DNA from: an uncultured Alphaproteobacteria bacterium
Lineage (GTDB): Bacteria > Pseudomonadota > Alphaproteobacteria > HIMB59 > GCA-002718135
Direction: 5' to 3'
Assembly (NCBI GenBank): GCA_902602515.1
Contig: CACKRG010000003.1
Coordinates: forward strand, 62,001 to 126,000
Length of the DNA: 64,000 nt
Both the position numbers and the translations under genes were made by a program. Below the pieces are notes generated by a model. The model did not search any database. It was not told where the DNA came from and worked only from the letters and a program-made list of their open reading frames with translations. This document shows positions 1 through 7,978 of the stretch, piece after piece; position 1 is the stretch's first letter, and the number at the start of each line of letters is the position of its first letter.

Positions 1-100
1 CGTGTGGATTAGAGCTTCCAAAGGTATGAAGAACATTATTAGAATCTTTGATCTCTAGAGTACCATCAAATTTCAACTTACTTAAAACGTTATAGAGCAT
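1..100 (-). CDS. Partial N-terminus, possible cyclopropane-fatty-acyl-phospholipid synthase-family methyltransferase
   Basis: An open frame reads off the left edge on the minus strand, starting at an ATG whose first base is 100; a stop lies in frame just upstream, so this ATG is the only start. It gives about 33 residues beginning MLYNVLSKLKFDGTLEI and continuing with HTFGSS. The pattern of a short helix, then 'G.L.I.D..G..H.FG', resembles the N-terminus of CFA-synthase-like SAM methyltransferases. No catalytic part is present, so the family call is tentative. Confidence 0.35.
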   Translation of the reverse strand, partial: MLYNVLSKLKFDGTLEIKDSNNVLHTFGSSNPH

Positions 101-182
101 TTTTTAACATTTTAAAAAATTAGAAAACAATGTCAACAAGTTGAGAAATTGTTTTCCAATTAAATAAAGTAAAAAGATTGAA

Positions 183-407
183 TTAAGCCGCAATACGACG
201 ATTTTTCTGAGCTTCTTTTTCTTTTTTTAGCTCTTTTTCGTCAAGATATGCAACATCACAGTGATTTTGACAGTAAGGTTTGCCAGAAACTGTTTTTTCC
301 TCACAAAAATGGAATTCCTTTTCTTGAGGATCTCCTATCGGCCATTGACAGCTAGAAAAACTATGCATCACACTGTTTTGTTTAAAGTAGTTTTTTAAAA
401 TAGACAT
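183..407 (-). CDS. Short GcrA-like protein, C-terminal domain only
   Basis: This 74-residue protein contains the signature of the GcrA C-terminal region: CQWPIGDP, then a phenylalanine-histidine-phenylalanine-cysteine segment, then GKPYCQNHC (residues about 20-50). The spaced Cys/His residues could bind metal. In Caulobacter GcrA is about 170 residues, with an N-terminal helix-turn-helix that recognises methylated GANTC sites and a C-terminal part that contacts sigma-70. Here the DNA-binding half is absent and only about 19 unrelated residues precede the motif. An in-frame upstream extension is not visible in the ORF track. It may be a reduced sigma-interacting form. The family call is fairly sure; the function is not. 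Confidence 0.7.
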   Translation of the reverse strand: MSILKNYFKQNSVMHSFSSCQWPIGDPQEKEFHFCEEKTVSGKPYCQNHCDVAYLDEKELKKEKEAQKNRRIAA

Positions 408-567
408 AATTTGTTACCTAAAATAATTTCGATGTAGTTTATATTTATGAAAAAACTAGTATTCAACACAAATTTATAAAAAGTTGTTAATTATCAATAT
501 GTTAGTATCAAAAAATATTTAACCTACTATATGTAGATGTGTTATTAAATAATAAAGCGAATCGAGA

Positions 568-747
568 TTATATAAATAGTACAGGAGTGAAAATTAAAAC
601 AAAAAAAAGTGTTGAATAAATTAATACTTTTTTTGACAGCTTTGAATTGGGAGGTTTTCTAATTGCAATAAATATTACAACAATCATCCAAAATAATAAA
701 AGTATTACCCACCCAGCTACATAAGCATAAAAAAAATCACTTTCCAT
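568..747 (-). CDS. Small two-helix membrane protein, 59 residues
   Basis: This ORF is just below the track's length cutoff. It begins MESDFFYAYVAGWVILLL. It has two strongly hydrophobic stretches (residues about 9-29 and 42-58) joined by a basic loop containing RKPPNSKLSKK, so an inner-membrane hairpin is likely. It starts 26 nt behind the msrA stop on the same strand and may be co-transcribed with it. I see no clear ribosome binding site and recognise no family. The hydrophobic/basic/hydrophobic pattern and absence of internal stops argue for a real gene, but conservation would have to confirm it. Confidence 0.5.
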   Translation of the reverse strand: MESDFFYAYVAGWVILLLFWMIVVIFIAIRKPPNSKLSKKVLIYSTLFFVLIFTPVLFI

Positions 748-773
748 TTAGTAAATGAAATAAAAACTAGTAT

Positions 774-1235
774 CTAAATTGCACAATGTAATCCAGTTTT
801 TTGAATATATTTTTGATGATATTCTTCAGCTTTATAGTATTCTTTAGCTTCACTAATTTCTGTAACAATATTAAGATTATTAGATTTAGAATAATCTTGT
901 TTGGATTTTTCAGCTATTTTTTTTTGGTTATTATTAAAATAAAAAATAACAGATCTGTATTGAGTTCCTATATCTGGACCTTGCCTATTTAAAGTAGTTG
1001 GATTATGACAACTCCAAAAGTAAACTAATAACTCCTCAAAAGATATTTCATCCTTATTATATTCGATAAAGACTACTTCAGCATGATTTGTATTACCTTT
1101 ACATACATCCTCATATGAAGGATTGTTAGTAATACCTCCTGAGTATCCCACTTCTGTTCTTATAATACCTGGTAATTTTCTGAATTTTTCTTCCACACCC
1201 CAAAAACAACCAGCTCCAAATAATACTTTTTCCAT
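774..1235 (-). CDS. msrA: Peptide-methionine (S)-S-oxide reductase MsrA
   Basis: MsrA reduces the S-epimer of methionine sulfoxide in proteins and in free methionine, repairing oxidative damage in the cytoplasm. The N-terminus carries the catalytic motif GAGCFWG, with the nucleophilic cysteine at residue 10. The family segments HAEVV and QGPDIGTQYRS follow, and a recycling cysteine lies near the end in GLHCAI (residue 151). At 153 residues it has the usual length of a stand-alone MsrA; no MsrB domain is fused. It is divergent from the Nudix gene, with only 43 nt between the start codons. Confidence is high. Confidence 0.95.
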   Translation of the reverse strand: MEKVLFGAGCFWGVEEKFRKLPGIIRTEVGYSGGITNNPSYEDVCKGNTNHAEVVFIEYNKDEISFEELLVYFWSCHNPTTLNRQGPDIGTQYRSVIFYFNNNQKKIAEKSKQDYSKSNNLNIVTEISEAKEYYKAEEYHQKYIQKTGLHCAI

Positions 1236-1278
1236 ATAGAATTAAATATATACCTATTTATTAAATTATCAAACTTAT

Positions 1279-1860
1279 ATGAGTTCTAAATTTAAAATTA
1301 TAAATAAAAAAAATATTCATAAAGGTTTTTTTGAAATGAATGAAGTGACTCTTAAATATAAAAAGATCGATGGTAGTTGGACAAACAATATTAAAAGAGA
1401 ATTATTTGGAGGAGCACAAGTTTCAGCAGTTTTACCCTATGATCCAATAAAAAAAGAAATAGTACTTATTCAACAATTTAGACCTGGAACGATATCCAAA
1501 AATTTTAATAATTTTCTGTACGAAATAGTTGCAGGCATTATAGATAAAGGCGAAAGTGCTGAAACAACTGCAAGACGTGAGTGCATAGAGGAAACTGGTT
1601 GTGAAATCAAAAACATATTACCAATTCAAGGATATTTTCCTGCCCCAGGTTCATCAGAATCTTTCTATCATTTATTCCTTGGAGAAATAGAAGCATTTGA
1701 AGGTTCAAGAAGTATGGGATTAGAAAGTGAAAATGAAGATATTTTAGTTAAGTGTTATAATTTTAGTAAAGTTAAACAGATGCTTCAGAACAAAGAAATT
1801 GTTAATGGAATTACATTAATTGCGTTACAATGGTTTTTTTTAAATATATGTAAGTATTAG
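1279..1860 (+). CDS. nudF: Nudix hydrolase, ADP-ribose pyrophosphatase type
   Basis: The protein (193 aa) has a complete Nudix box, G-x5-E-x7-RE-x2-EE-x-G, at residues 86-107 (GIIDKGES ... RECIEETG), with the glutamates that bind Mg2+. The preceding QQFRPG segment and the following proline-rich GYFPAPGSSES are typical of ADP-ribose/ADP-sugar pyrophosphatases (NudF/TrgB group), which split ADP-ribose to AMP and ribose 5-phosphate. Its last 4 nt overlap the opposite-strand small secreted protein. The exact nucleotide-sugar substrate cannot be read from sequence. Confidence 0.85.
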   Translation: MSSKFKIINKKNIHKGFFEMNEVTLKYKKIDGSWTNNIKRELFGGAQVSAVLPYDPIKKEIVLIQQFRPGTISKNFNNFLYEIVAGIIDKGESAETTARRECIEETGCEIKNILPIQGYFPAPGSSESFYHLFLGEIEAFEGSRSMGLESENEDILVKCYNFSKVKQMLQNKEIVNGITLIALQWFFLNICKY

Positions 1861-2192
1861 GTGCCAACTCCTCTCTGATAGGGTTGGACTAACTGTTTAC
1901 AAATTAATGTCATATCTAATGTATCTAAGGTAGGGTCCATAGTTTGATATTCCTGACATTCAAATAGATCGTTTTCTTTCTGTAATACAGTTACAAATAA
2001 CAATAATAATAGCCCATTTTCAGTTTTTATATTACTTATAGAATAACTTTTTACTTCGTATCCCTCATTAATCAAATCTTTATAAGTTTTATCCGTATCT
2101 AACCATTGGTCTAAGTTAGGATTAGCATTTAGAGAAAATGATTTTAAAAAAAATAAAATGAATACAAATAATATTAATTTATTTTTAACCAT
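1857..2192 (-). CDS. Small exported protein of unknown function
   Basis: This 111-residue protein starts with a lysine-containing n-region and a hydrophobic stretch (residues 5-20), followed by small residues near SLNANP, consistent with a Sec signal peptide. The mature part has two cysteines (FECQEYQT and LICKQ) that could form a disulfide in the periplasm. I recognise no family. Its start overlaps the end of the peroxiredoxin gene by 19 nt, so the two are very likely co-transcribed. Confidence 0.6.
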   Translation of the reverse strand: MVKNKLILFVFILFFLKSFSLNANPNLDQWLDTDKTYKDLINEGYEVKSYSISNIKTENGLLLLLFVTVLQKENDLFECQEYQTMDPTLDTLDMTLICKQLVQPYQRGVGT

Positions 2193-2728
2193 ACCAATAC
2201 TTCATTTACATGCTTGTTAATAGAATGAATAGGAAAGAATACCTTTCTAATAATATTTTTTTCCACAATTATAGTTATTTTTTTTATAAATGTTCGATTT
2301 TTAATTGAAAAGGTTGGTAATTTTAACTCAGAAACACACTTTAGAGAAGAATCACTTAGAACATCATATTGAATTCGTAATCTAGAAGTCATTTCATAAA
2401 TATCTTCTACTGTTTGAGTTGATATACCAATTGGAATAGAATTTAATTCTATAAATTTTTCATAATTATCTCTAAAACTACAATTTTCTAAAGTGCAGCC
2501 ATTTGCTCCAGGTATTTTATTCCAATTTTCAGGTAGTTTTTTTTCAGGATGTCCTGTCAAAGAATAAAAATAAATAACTTTTCTAAAGGTATCTGATCTA
2601 TTCAATTTCAATAAATTACCTGATTGATTTGGAAGAGAAATATCTGGTAATAATTTATGTAATAAGTGGTCACAAGAACCATGATTTTCAGTAATTTGTT
2701 GATCTTTTAAAGATTTAGTGACATCCAT
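2174..2728 (-). CDS. Atypical peroxiredoxin of the redoxin/AhpC-TSA family
   Basis: The motif GANGCTLENCSFRD (residues 74-87) matches the PrxQ/BCP-type arrangement of a peroxidatic cysteine (C78) and a possible resolving cysteine five residues later (C83), followed by the family FRD. The usual threonine three residues before the peroxidatic cysteine is alanine. Also, YFYSLTGHPEKKLPENW stands where classical Prx have a short 'FYP.D.TPGC' loop. This resembles a little-studied subgroup with an extended loop before 'PGA.GCT'. Peroxide reduction is therefore likely but unproven. The 184-aa protein is the first gene of a two-gene unit with the small exported protein. Confidence 0.75.
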   Translation of the reverse strand: MDVTKSLKDQQITENHGSCDHLLHKLLPDISLPNQSGNLLKLNRSDTFRKVIYFYSLTGHPEKKLPENWNKIPGANGCTLENCSFRDNYEKFIELNSIPIGISTQTVEDIYEMTSRLRIQYDVLSDSSLKCVSELKLPTFSIKNRTFIKKITIIVEKNIIRKVFFPIHSINKHVNEVLVWLKIN

Positions 2729-2769
2729 AGTATTAATAATTACTTAACTTTTAAAATTAATTTTTTTTT

Positions 2770-3708
2770 ATGACAAAATATAAACCTTTATCAAGTATGA
2801 CTACACCAAGATTTGCTGATATTGCAACTTTTTTTCGCTTGCCGATCGAAAAAAATCTTGCTGAATTAGATTATTGTATATGTGGCATACCATGGGACGG
2901 AGGAACAACAAATAGGCCAGGTGCAAGACATGGCCCGAGAGAAATAAGGAATGCTTCTTCTTTAGTAAGATTGTACCATCCTGTTTCATTGCAAAGTCCT
3001 TATGATAAATATAATATAGCTGATGTTGGAGATTGCCCAGTAAATCCTGCTGATTTAAATGATTCATTAATAAAAATTGAAGAATTTTATAAAAAAATAT
3101 CATTAAGTAAAACAATCCCAATTTCTATTGGTGGCGACCATCTTATTAGCTTACCTATATTGAGAGGATTAAAAAAAGAAAAACCAATCAGTTTATTTCA
3201 ATTTGATTCCCACTCAGATACTTGGGACACATATTTTGGTGATTACAAGTATACCCATGGAACACCTTTTAGAAGAGCGATTGAAGAAGGCTTAGTGGAT
3301 CCCAGTAAATATGTTATTCTAGGTTTAAGAGGATCACTTTATGATCCAAATGATCTAAAATGGGCAAGAGAACAAGGGGTTACAATTATTACTATAGATG
3401 AATATTATCAAATGGGATTAAATAATTGTATCAAAAAAATTTACGAAGTTTTAGGAGAAACTAATACATACTTCACATTTGATATAGATGGGATTGATCC
3501 AGCATTTGCCCCTGGGACTGGAACACCAGAAGTAGGTGGTTTTTCTGTAAGAGAATCACAGCTGATAATTAGAGCCCTTAATAAATTAAATTTCATTGGA
3601 GGTGATGTTGTTGAAGTTTCACCACCATTTGATGTTAATAATTTAACATCACATGTAGGAGCAACAATAGCATTTGAAATGCTATGCACAATGACAAGAA
3701 CTAATTAA
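2770..3708 (+). CDS. Ureohydrolase (agmatinase/guanidino-acid hydrolase family)
   Basis: Arginase/agmatinase-fold enzymes release urea from guanidino compounds using two Mn2+ ions. All ligand motifs are present: GGDH (H124), FDSHSD (D146, H148, D150) and FDIDGIDP (D238, D240). The segment THGTPFRRAIEEG is characteristic of agmatinase, guanidinobutyrase and guanidinopropionase rather than arginase. The length (312 aa) is normal. It lies 10 nt upstream of uxuA on the same strand. Agmatine, 4-guanidinobutyrate, 3-guanidinopropionate or guanidine could be the substrate; the sequence alone does not decide. Confidence 0.88.
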   Translation: MTKYKPLSSMTTPRFADIATFFRLPIEKNLAELDYCICGIPWDGGTTNRPGARHGPREIRNASSLVRLYHPVSLQSPYDKYNIADVGDCPVNPADLNDSLIKIEEFYKKISLSKTIPISIGGDHLISLPILRGLKKEKPISLFQFDSHSDTWDTYFGDYKYTHGTPFRRAIEEGLVDPSKYVILGLRGSLYDPNDLKWAREQGVTIITIDEYYQMGLNNCIKKIYEVLGETNTYFTFDIDGIDPAFAPGTGTPEVGGFSVRESQLIIRALNKLNFIGGDVVEVSPPFDVNNLTSHVGATIAFEMLCTMTRTN

Positions 3709-3718
3709 AGTTTTACCC

Positions 3719-4903
3719 ATGCAACTTTCTTTTAGATGGTATGGTCCAAACGATCCTGTGAGTTTGTCAGATATAAGGCAATCAAATGCTGAATATGTTG
3801 TAACTTCTTTACATCAAATACCTACTGGTGAAAAATGGACACAATCTAAGATAAAAGAAAGAGTTAATTTAATTAAAAGACAGAATTCTAAATTAAATAT
3901 TAACTTAAAATGGAATGTTGTAGAAAGTATACCAGTACACAATAATATAAAACTAAGAGAAAAAAATTTTAAAAAATTAATAAATAATTATAAAGATACC
4001 ATTTCTAATATTGCAAAGAATAAAATTTACACAGTATGTTATAATTTTATGCCTATAGTTGATTGGACGAGAACGCAATTAGATTTTAAACTTTCAACTG
4101 ATGGGTTGGCATTAAGATTTAATTACCTGCATATAATAATTTTTGAAAAATATATTCTTAAACTAAAAAATCTTGAACGAAGATATACTTCAAAACAAAT
4201 AATAAGTGCTGAGAAACTATTTAAAAAAATGAAATTAAAGGAGTTAAATGATTTAAAATATGCAGTTATGGGAGGTTTACCAGCTGCAGAAAAGAAGTAT
4301 TCAATAAAAGAATTCAAAGAAATGTTATTAGCTTATAAAGATTTTAAGGATGAAGATTTAAGAAATAATTTAAAATATTTTTTAAAAGAAATTATTCCAG
4401 TTGCTGAAGAAAACAAAATTAAAATGGCTCTTCATCCTGATGATCCACCTTTACCTCTATTTGGCGTTCCAAGAATTGTGTCAAGTTTAGAGGATTATAA
4501 AAGCATTTTAAATTCATATAATTCACATTCAAATGGAGTTACGTTTTGTGCTGGATCACTCGCATCTAATATAAAAAATGATGTTTATGAAATTTTTAAA
4601 AATTTGAGAAAAAAAATTAATTTTATACACTTAAGAAATGTAAAAATAGAAAGTGATAGGAGAAGTTTTTTTGAAACTAATCATTTAAGTGGTAATATTG
4701 ATTTTGTTAAGCTAATTAAATTAATAACTGAAGAGGAAAAAAATAGATATAAAAATAAGCAGTTTCATATACCAATGAGACCAGATCATGGTCATTGCCT
4801 ATTAGATGATCAAAAAAAGAAAAATATTAATCCTGGATATACTGCAATAGGAAGAATGATGGGTCTCGCAGAAATTAGAGGTATAATCAAATCTATTAAG
4901 TAA
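3719..4903 (+). CDS. uxuA: Mannonate dehydratase UxuA
   Basis: UxuA removes water from D-mannonate to give 2-keto-3-deoxygluconate in hexuronate breakdown. The protein is 394 aa, the family length. It shows the opening 'FRWYGPNDPVSL', the metal-site region ALHPDDPPLPLFG, LRNVK around residue 305, and the C-terminal MRPDHGH followed by NPGYTAIGRMMGLAEIRG. It follows the ureohydrolase closely on the plus strand and is convergent with the ComDE-like pair. No uxuB, uxaC or KDG kinase is present in this window, so the rest of the path must lie elsewhere. Confidence 0.93.
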   Translation: MQLSFRWYGPNDPVSLSDIRQSNAEYVVTSLHQIPTGEKWTQSKIKERVNLIKRQNSKLNINLKWNVVESIPVHNNIKLREKNFKKLINNYKDTISNIAKNKIYTVCYNFMPIVDWTRTQLDFKLSTDGLALRFNYLHIIIFEKYILKLKNLERRYTSKQIISAEKLFKKMKLKELNDLKYAVMGGLPAAEKKYSIKEFKEMLLAYKDFKDEDLRNNLKYFLKEIIPVAEENKIKMALHPDDPPLPLFGVPRIVSSLEDYKSILNSYNSHSNGVTFCAGSLASNIKNDVYEIFKNLRKKINFIHLRNVKIESDRRSFFETNHLSGNIDFVKLIKLITEEEKNRYKNKQFHIPMRPDHGHCLLDDQKKKNINPGYTAIGRMMGLAEIRGIIKSIK

Positions 4904-4917
4904 ATACTTAATAAAGT

Positions 4918-5487
4918 TTATAGATAAGGAACCAAACCAATAAATTTTCTAAATCTATCTCTAATAGTAATAGGATTTAAGGGTATTGGTTCAACGTTTA
5001 CATTACCTGATTTGACTTTTGAAATTATAACGTAAGAATTTTTTTTATCATTAATTGCTTTTGAAAGTATTTCTGTAGTATCTTTACCTTCACATTCGAT
5101 TACATTTTTACACCCTGCACCGATTGCAACTTTTTTTAATACAGTTTTTTCACTAGTAAAAGTTTTTTGATCTCCTGTAGATCCATATGATCCATTATCA
5201 ATAATAAGAAGTGTGAAATTATTAGGAGCTCTATTTGCAATAGTAGAAAGTGTATTCATATTCATAAGAACAGATCCATCTCCATCAATACTTATTACAT
5301 CTTTATTTTGAGATAACGCTAAACCTAAACCGATAGATGATGACAAACCCATGCTGCCCAACATATAAAAATAATTTGGCTGATCTTTTATTTGATATAA
5401 TTCTTGAGATGGAAGGCCAATATTACAAATTATAAGATTATTTTTAAAAACCTTGTGAATAAGTTTTAAAAGATCAAATCTATTCAT
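4918..5487 (-). CDS. comE: Sulfopyruvate decarboxylase-type TPP enzyme, beta subunit (ComE-like)
   Basis: This is a stand-alone thiamine-diphosphate-binding half (189 aa). The TPP/Mg2+ motif begins with SIDGDGSVLMN (residues about 72-82) and ends with the Asn-containing LLIIDNGSYG. The neighbouring gene encodes the pyrimidine-binding half, and the reading frames overlap by 4 nt, as expected for a two-subunit enzyme. ComDE decarboxylates 3-sulfopyruvate to sulfoacetaldehyde; phosphonopyruvate decarboxylases are close relatives and cannot be excluded. The presence of xsc in the same window favours the sulfonate reading, whereas the surrounding sugar-type operon does not. Confidence 0.72.
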   Translation of the reverse strand: MNRFDLLKLIHKVFKNNLIICNIGLPSQELYQIKDQPNYFYMLGSMGLSSSIGLGLALSQNKDVISIDGDGSVLMNMNTLSTIANRAPNNFTLLIIDNGSYGSTGDQKTFTSEKTVLKKVAIGAGCKNVIECEGKDTTEILSKAINDKKNSYVIISKVKSGNVNVEPIPLNPITIRDRFRKFIGLVPYL

Positions 5488-5984
5488 GTGTCATCTTTCA
5501 TTAAATTAAAATCACATAATATTGCTACGGGAGACTCAGATATCTTTGCATGATTTATATAAGTAATTATTTGTTCAATATCATTTTCAGAAGAACAATG
5601 TAAAACAGGTATATTTAGAATTTTAAAAATATCTTTGGTTATCTTGGCCATACCAACCTGTGCCCCAATTTTTTCCCCAGGGGTTCCCCTGTAGCTAATA
5701 AGAAAAATAATAGGTAAATTATATAACTGAAGTAAAGAAACTATTGCGTTAACTGAATTGCCAATTCCTGTATTTTGCATCATTATACATGGTATTTTAT
5801 TTCCTAAATACGCTCCTGCACAAATACCTATTCCTTCTTCCTCTCGTGGAACAGAGGAATAATAGACTCCTTTGTCCTTTTCTAGAATTTTAATCATATT
5901 AGCTAGTAATTTACATGGGACACTTAAAAAAAAATTAACCCCACCTTTTTTTAAATTTTTGATTATTTTTTTACTTATTCTCAT
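5484..5984 (-). CDS. comD: Sulfopyruvate decarboxylase-type TPP enzyme, alpha subunit (ComD-like)
   Basis: This 166-aa protein is the N-terminal (PYR) half of a ThDP-dependent decarboxylase. It contains the segment SVPREEEGIGICAGAYLG, whose glutamate at about residue 49 is positioned to activate the cofactor, and then MQNTGIGNSVNA, a hallmark of sulfopyruvate and phosphonopyruvate decarboxylases. It is translated just before comE with a 4-nt overlap and begins 4 nt after the aldose-epimerase stop. Product and substrate are inferred from the family; sulfopyruvate is favoured because Xsc, which consumes sulfoacetaldehyde, is encoded at 39-41 kb. Confidence 0.72.
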   Translation of the reverse strand: MRISKKIIKNLKKGGVNFFLSVPCKLLANMIKILEKDKGVYYSSVPREEEGIGICAGAYLGNKIPCIMMQNTGIGNSVNAIVSLLQLYNLPIIFLISYRGTPGEKIGAQVGMAKITKDIFKILNIPVLHCSSENDIEQIITYINHAKISESPVAILCDFNLMKDDT

Positions 5985-5988
5985 TTAT

Positions 5989-7047
5989 CTAATTTCTAAT
6001 AAAATCGTTTCTTAACTTAATCTTAGTAAAAGATTTATAAATTTTTCCCTTTTTTAGAATTGGCGAAGGAAAATTTTGATTATTAATAGCATCTGGAAAA
6101 TTTTGTGTTTCTAAGCACATACCATATTGGAGACCATATTTTTTTCCATATTTACCTTTGTATTCATTCTTCATCATATTGCCTGTGTAAAACTGAATAC
6201 CAGGTTGATTTGTTGAATATTCAACTCCCATACCAGTTTTTTTGCTAAAAATTTGAGCAACTGAGTTCTTATGTTTAACGTCTAATAAAGAGTAATTATT
6301 ATCAATACCACCATTATTTAGAAAATCATTATTTATAAGTAAGAATTTATTTAAGTCAAATTTTGAGTTCTCTACATTAAACAATTTGCCAGTGGGTATT
6401 GAGCTTTTATCATTTTCACAAATATGTTTAGATTCTATTTTTACGACATGGTCAGTTATATTTTGATAAGAATTTTTATGTCCATGAAAATTCCAATAAT
6501 TATGATTTGTCATATTTACGATTGTATCTTGATCAGATGTAGCATTGTATGAAATAGAAATTTCATTACTATTATTTAATTCATAAATAGTCGTACATTC
6601 TAAATTTCCAGGATAATTCTCTTCAAGATCTTTTGAAAAATACTTTAGTGTACATTTTACAGAATTTTCATTCTTTTCGATATTTTCTATTTGCCAAATT
6701 TTTTTATTAAATCCATTATTGCCACCATGAATGTGATTTAGATTATCATTTGGAAATAAATTATATTGTTTTCCATTTAGAACAAAACTGCTATTTTTTA
6801 TTCTATTGCATACCCTACCTATGATCGAGTTAAAATATCCATCATTTTCAATTAAATCTTCAAAATTATCATAACCTAGCAATACATCTTCTGTATAGCC
6901 TGAGTCTTGTAAAGTAGGAATGAGCACTTCATGAAAATATCCTCCAAATGTATAAAATTTTATTTTATAATTATTTGAATTCTCAATTTCTACAACATCA
7001 ATGTCTAAATCTAAATTATTACTTAATTTTGAAATTTTATATTTCAT
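5989..7047 (-). CDS. galM: Aldose 1-epimerase (mutarotase), GalM family
   Basis: The enzyme interconverts alpha and beta anomers of free sugars. The catalytic histidine region NHNYWNFHGH (around residues 181-190) and the catalytic glutamate region CLETQNFPDA (around 313-322) are both present, as is HGGNNGFNKKIW near residue 108. The length (352 aa) is typical. Its start codon overlaps the DMT transporter's stop by one base (TAATG), so translation is probably coupled. Placed behind an Opp-type importer, it suggests that a sugar or sugar-containing oligomer enters through that transporter. Confidence 0.9.
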   Translation of the reverse strand: MKYKISKLSNNLDLDIDVVEIENSNNYKIKFYTFGGYFHEVLIPTLQDSGYTEDVLLGYDNFEDLIENDGYFNSIIGRVCNRIKNSSFVLNGKQYNLFPNDNLNHIHGGNNGFNKKIWQIENIEKNENSVKCTLKYFSKDLEENYPGNLECTTIYELNNSNEISISYNATSDQDTIVNMTNHNYWNFHGHKNSYQNITDHVVKIESKHICENDKSSIPTGKLFNVENSKFDLNKFLLINNDFLNNGGIDNNYSLLDVKHKNSVAQIFSKKTGMGVEYSTNQPGIQFYTGNMMKNEYKGKYGKKYGLQYGMCLETQNFPDAINNQNFPSPILKKGKIYKSFTKIKLRNDFIRN

Positions 7048-7946
7048 TAAACTTTTCTATCTCTCTGGATATTGTAATAGTTTTGTCTTAAATATATTAT
7101 AATGCCTCCAGCAACTATAAATAAAGCACCAGGAAGTAATTGATCTACTGGCCACTCTCTAAAAAATATCCAGCCTAAAATTAAAGCAAAAAATATTTCA
7201 ATATAATCAAATGGCATGATTTTGCTTAATTCAGCTTTTCTAGAACCATAAATTAATAACAAGACCCCTGAACCTCCGCATATACCCATTATTAATAATA
7301 TAAATAAATCGTAAAAACTTTTAAAATCACTCCACATATTAAAAAAAATAACCAATAATGAAGAACAAATTACGGTTCCTATATTTGCATATAAATTTAT
7401 TAAAGGTACAGGAGTATCATTTGTAAAATTAAGTGCTGTTACCCTTGCAAGGGAATATCCAAATGCAGCCATAACTGGCAATAACATGAAAAAATTAAAA
7501 CTTTCTGACCATGGCTGCATTATAAATAATATTCCAACAAATCCAGTAAAAACAGCTAGTGACTTATACCAACCAAATTTTTCACCTAACAACGGTATTG
7601 CTAATAAAGTAATCATCATTGGTCCTGTATATTCCATGGTAGCAACTAAAGCATAAGGTAGATAAAGATATGAAGTATAAAGACACATTTGAGCAAATGT
7701 CATAATCAACCCTCTTAGCAAACCAAATTTCCATCTTTTAATAATTATTTTTTTTCCACTCGCATACCAATCTTTTGAAAAATATAATGCGATAAAACAT
7801 GGTATCATTCCAAATAAATTTCTAAAAACAGATAGCTGAGCTGCAGAGTAATCATTGCGTAAATATTTGATTGCAATACCCATACAATCTAATAAGAACA
7901 AACCTGAAAGCGATAAAATAACAGCTAGAAATAAATTATTTTTCAT
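7047..7946 (-). CDS. EamA/DMT-family transporter
   Basis: This 299-residue integral membrane protein has about ten hydrophobic segments arranged as two similar halves. EamA signatures include 'AALQLSVFRNL'-like sequence in the first half and YIEIFFALILGWIFF in the second, plus ALVATMEYTGPM. Members export or import metabolites such as amino acids, nucleotides or nucleotide sugars; the substrate is unknown here. It lies between oppF and galM in the same minus-strand run and may move a product of that pathway. Confidence 0.85.
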   Translation of the reverse strand: MKNNLFLAVILSLSGLFLLDCMGIAIKYLRNDYSAAQLSVFRNLFGMIPCFIALYFSKDWYASGKKIIIKRWKFGLLRGLIMTFAQMCLYTSYLYLPYALVATMEYTGPMMITLLAIPLLGEKFGWYKSLAVFTGFVGILFIMQPWSESFNFFMLLPVMAAFGYSLARVTALNFTNDTPVPLINLYANIGTVICSSLLVIFFNMWSDFKSFYDLFILLIMGICGGSGVLLLIYGSRKAELSKIMPFDYIEIFFALILGWIFFREWPVDQLLPGALFIVAGGIIIYLRQNYYNIQRDRKV

Positions 7947-7978
7947 AAATTATTATGTATTTATAGAAGATACTTCTT

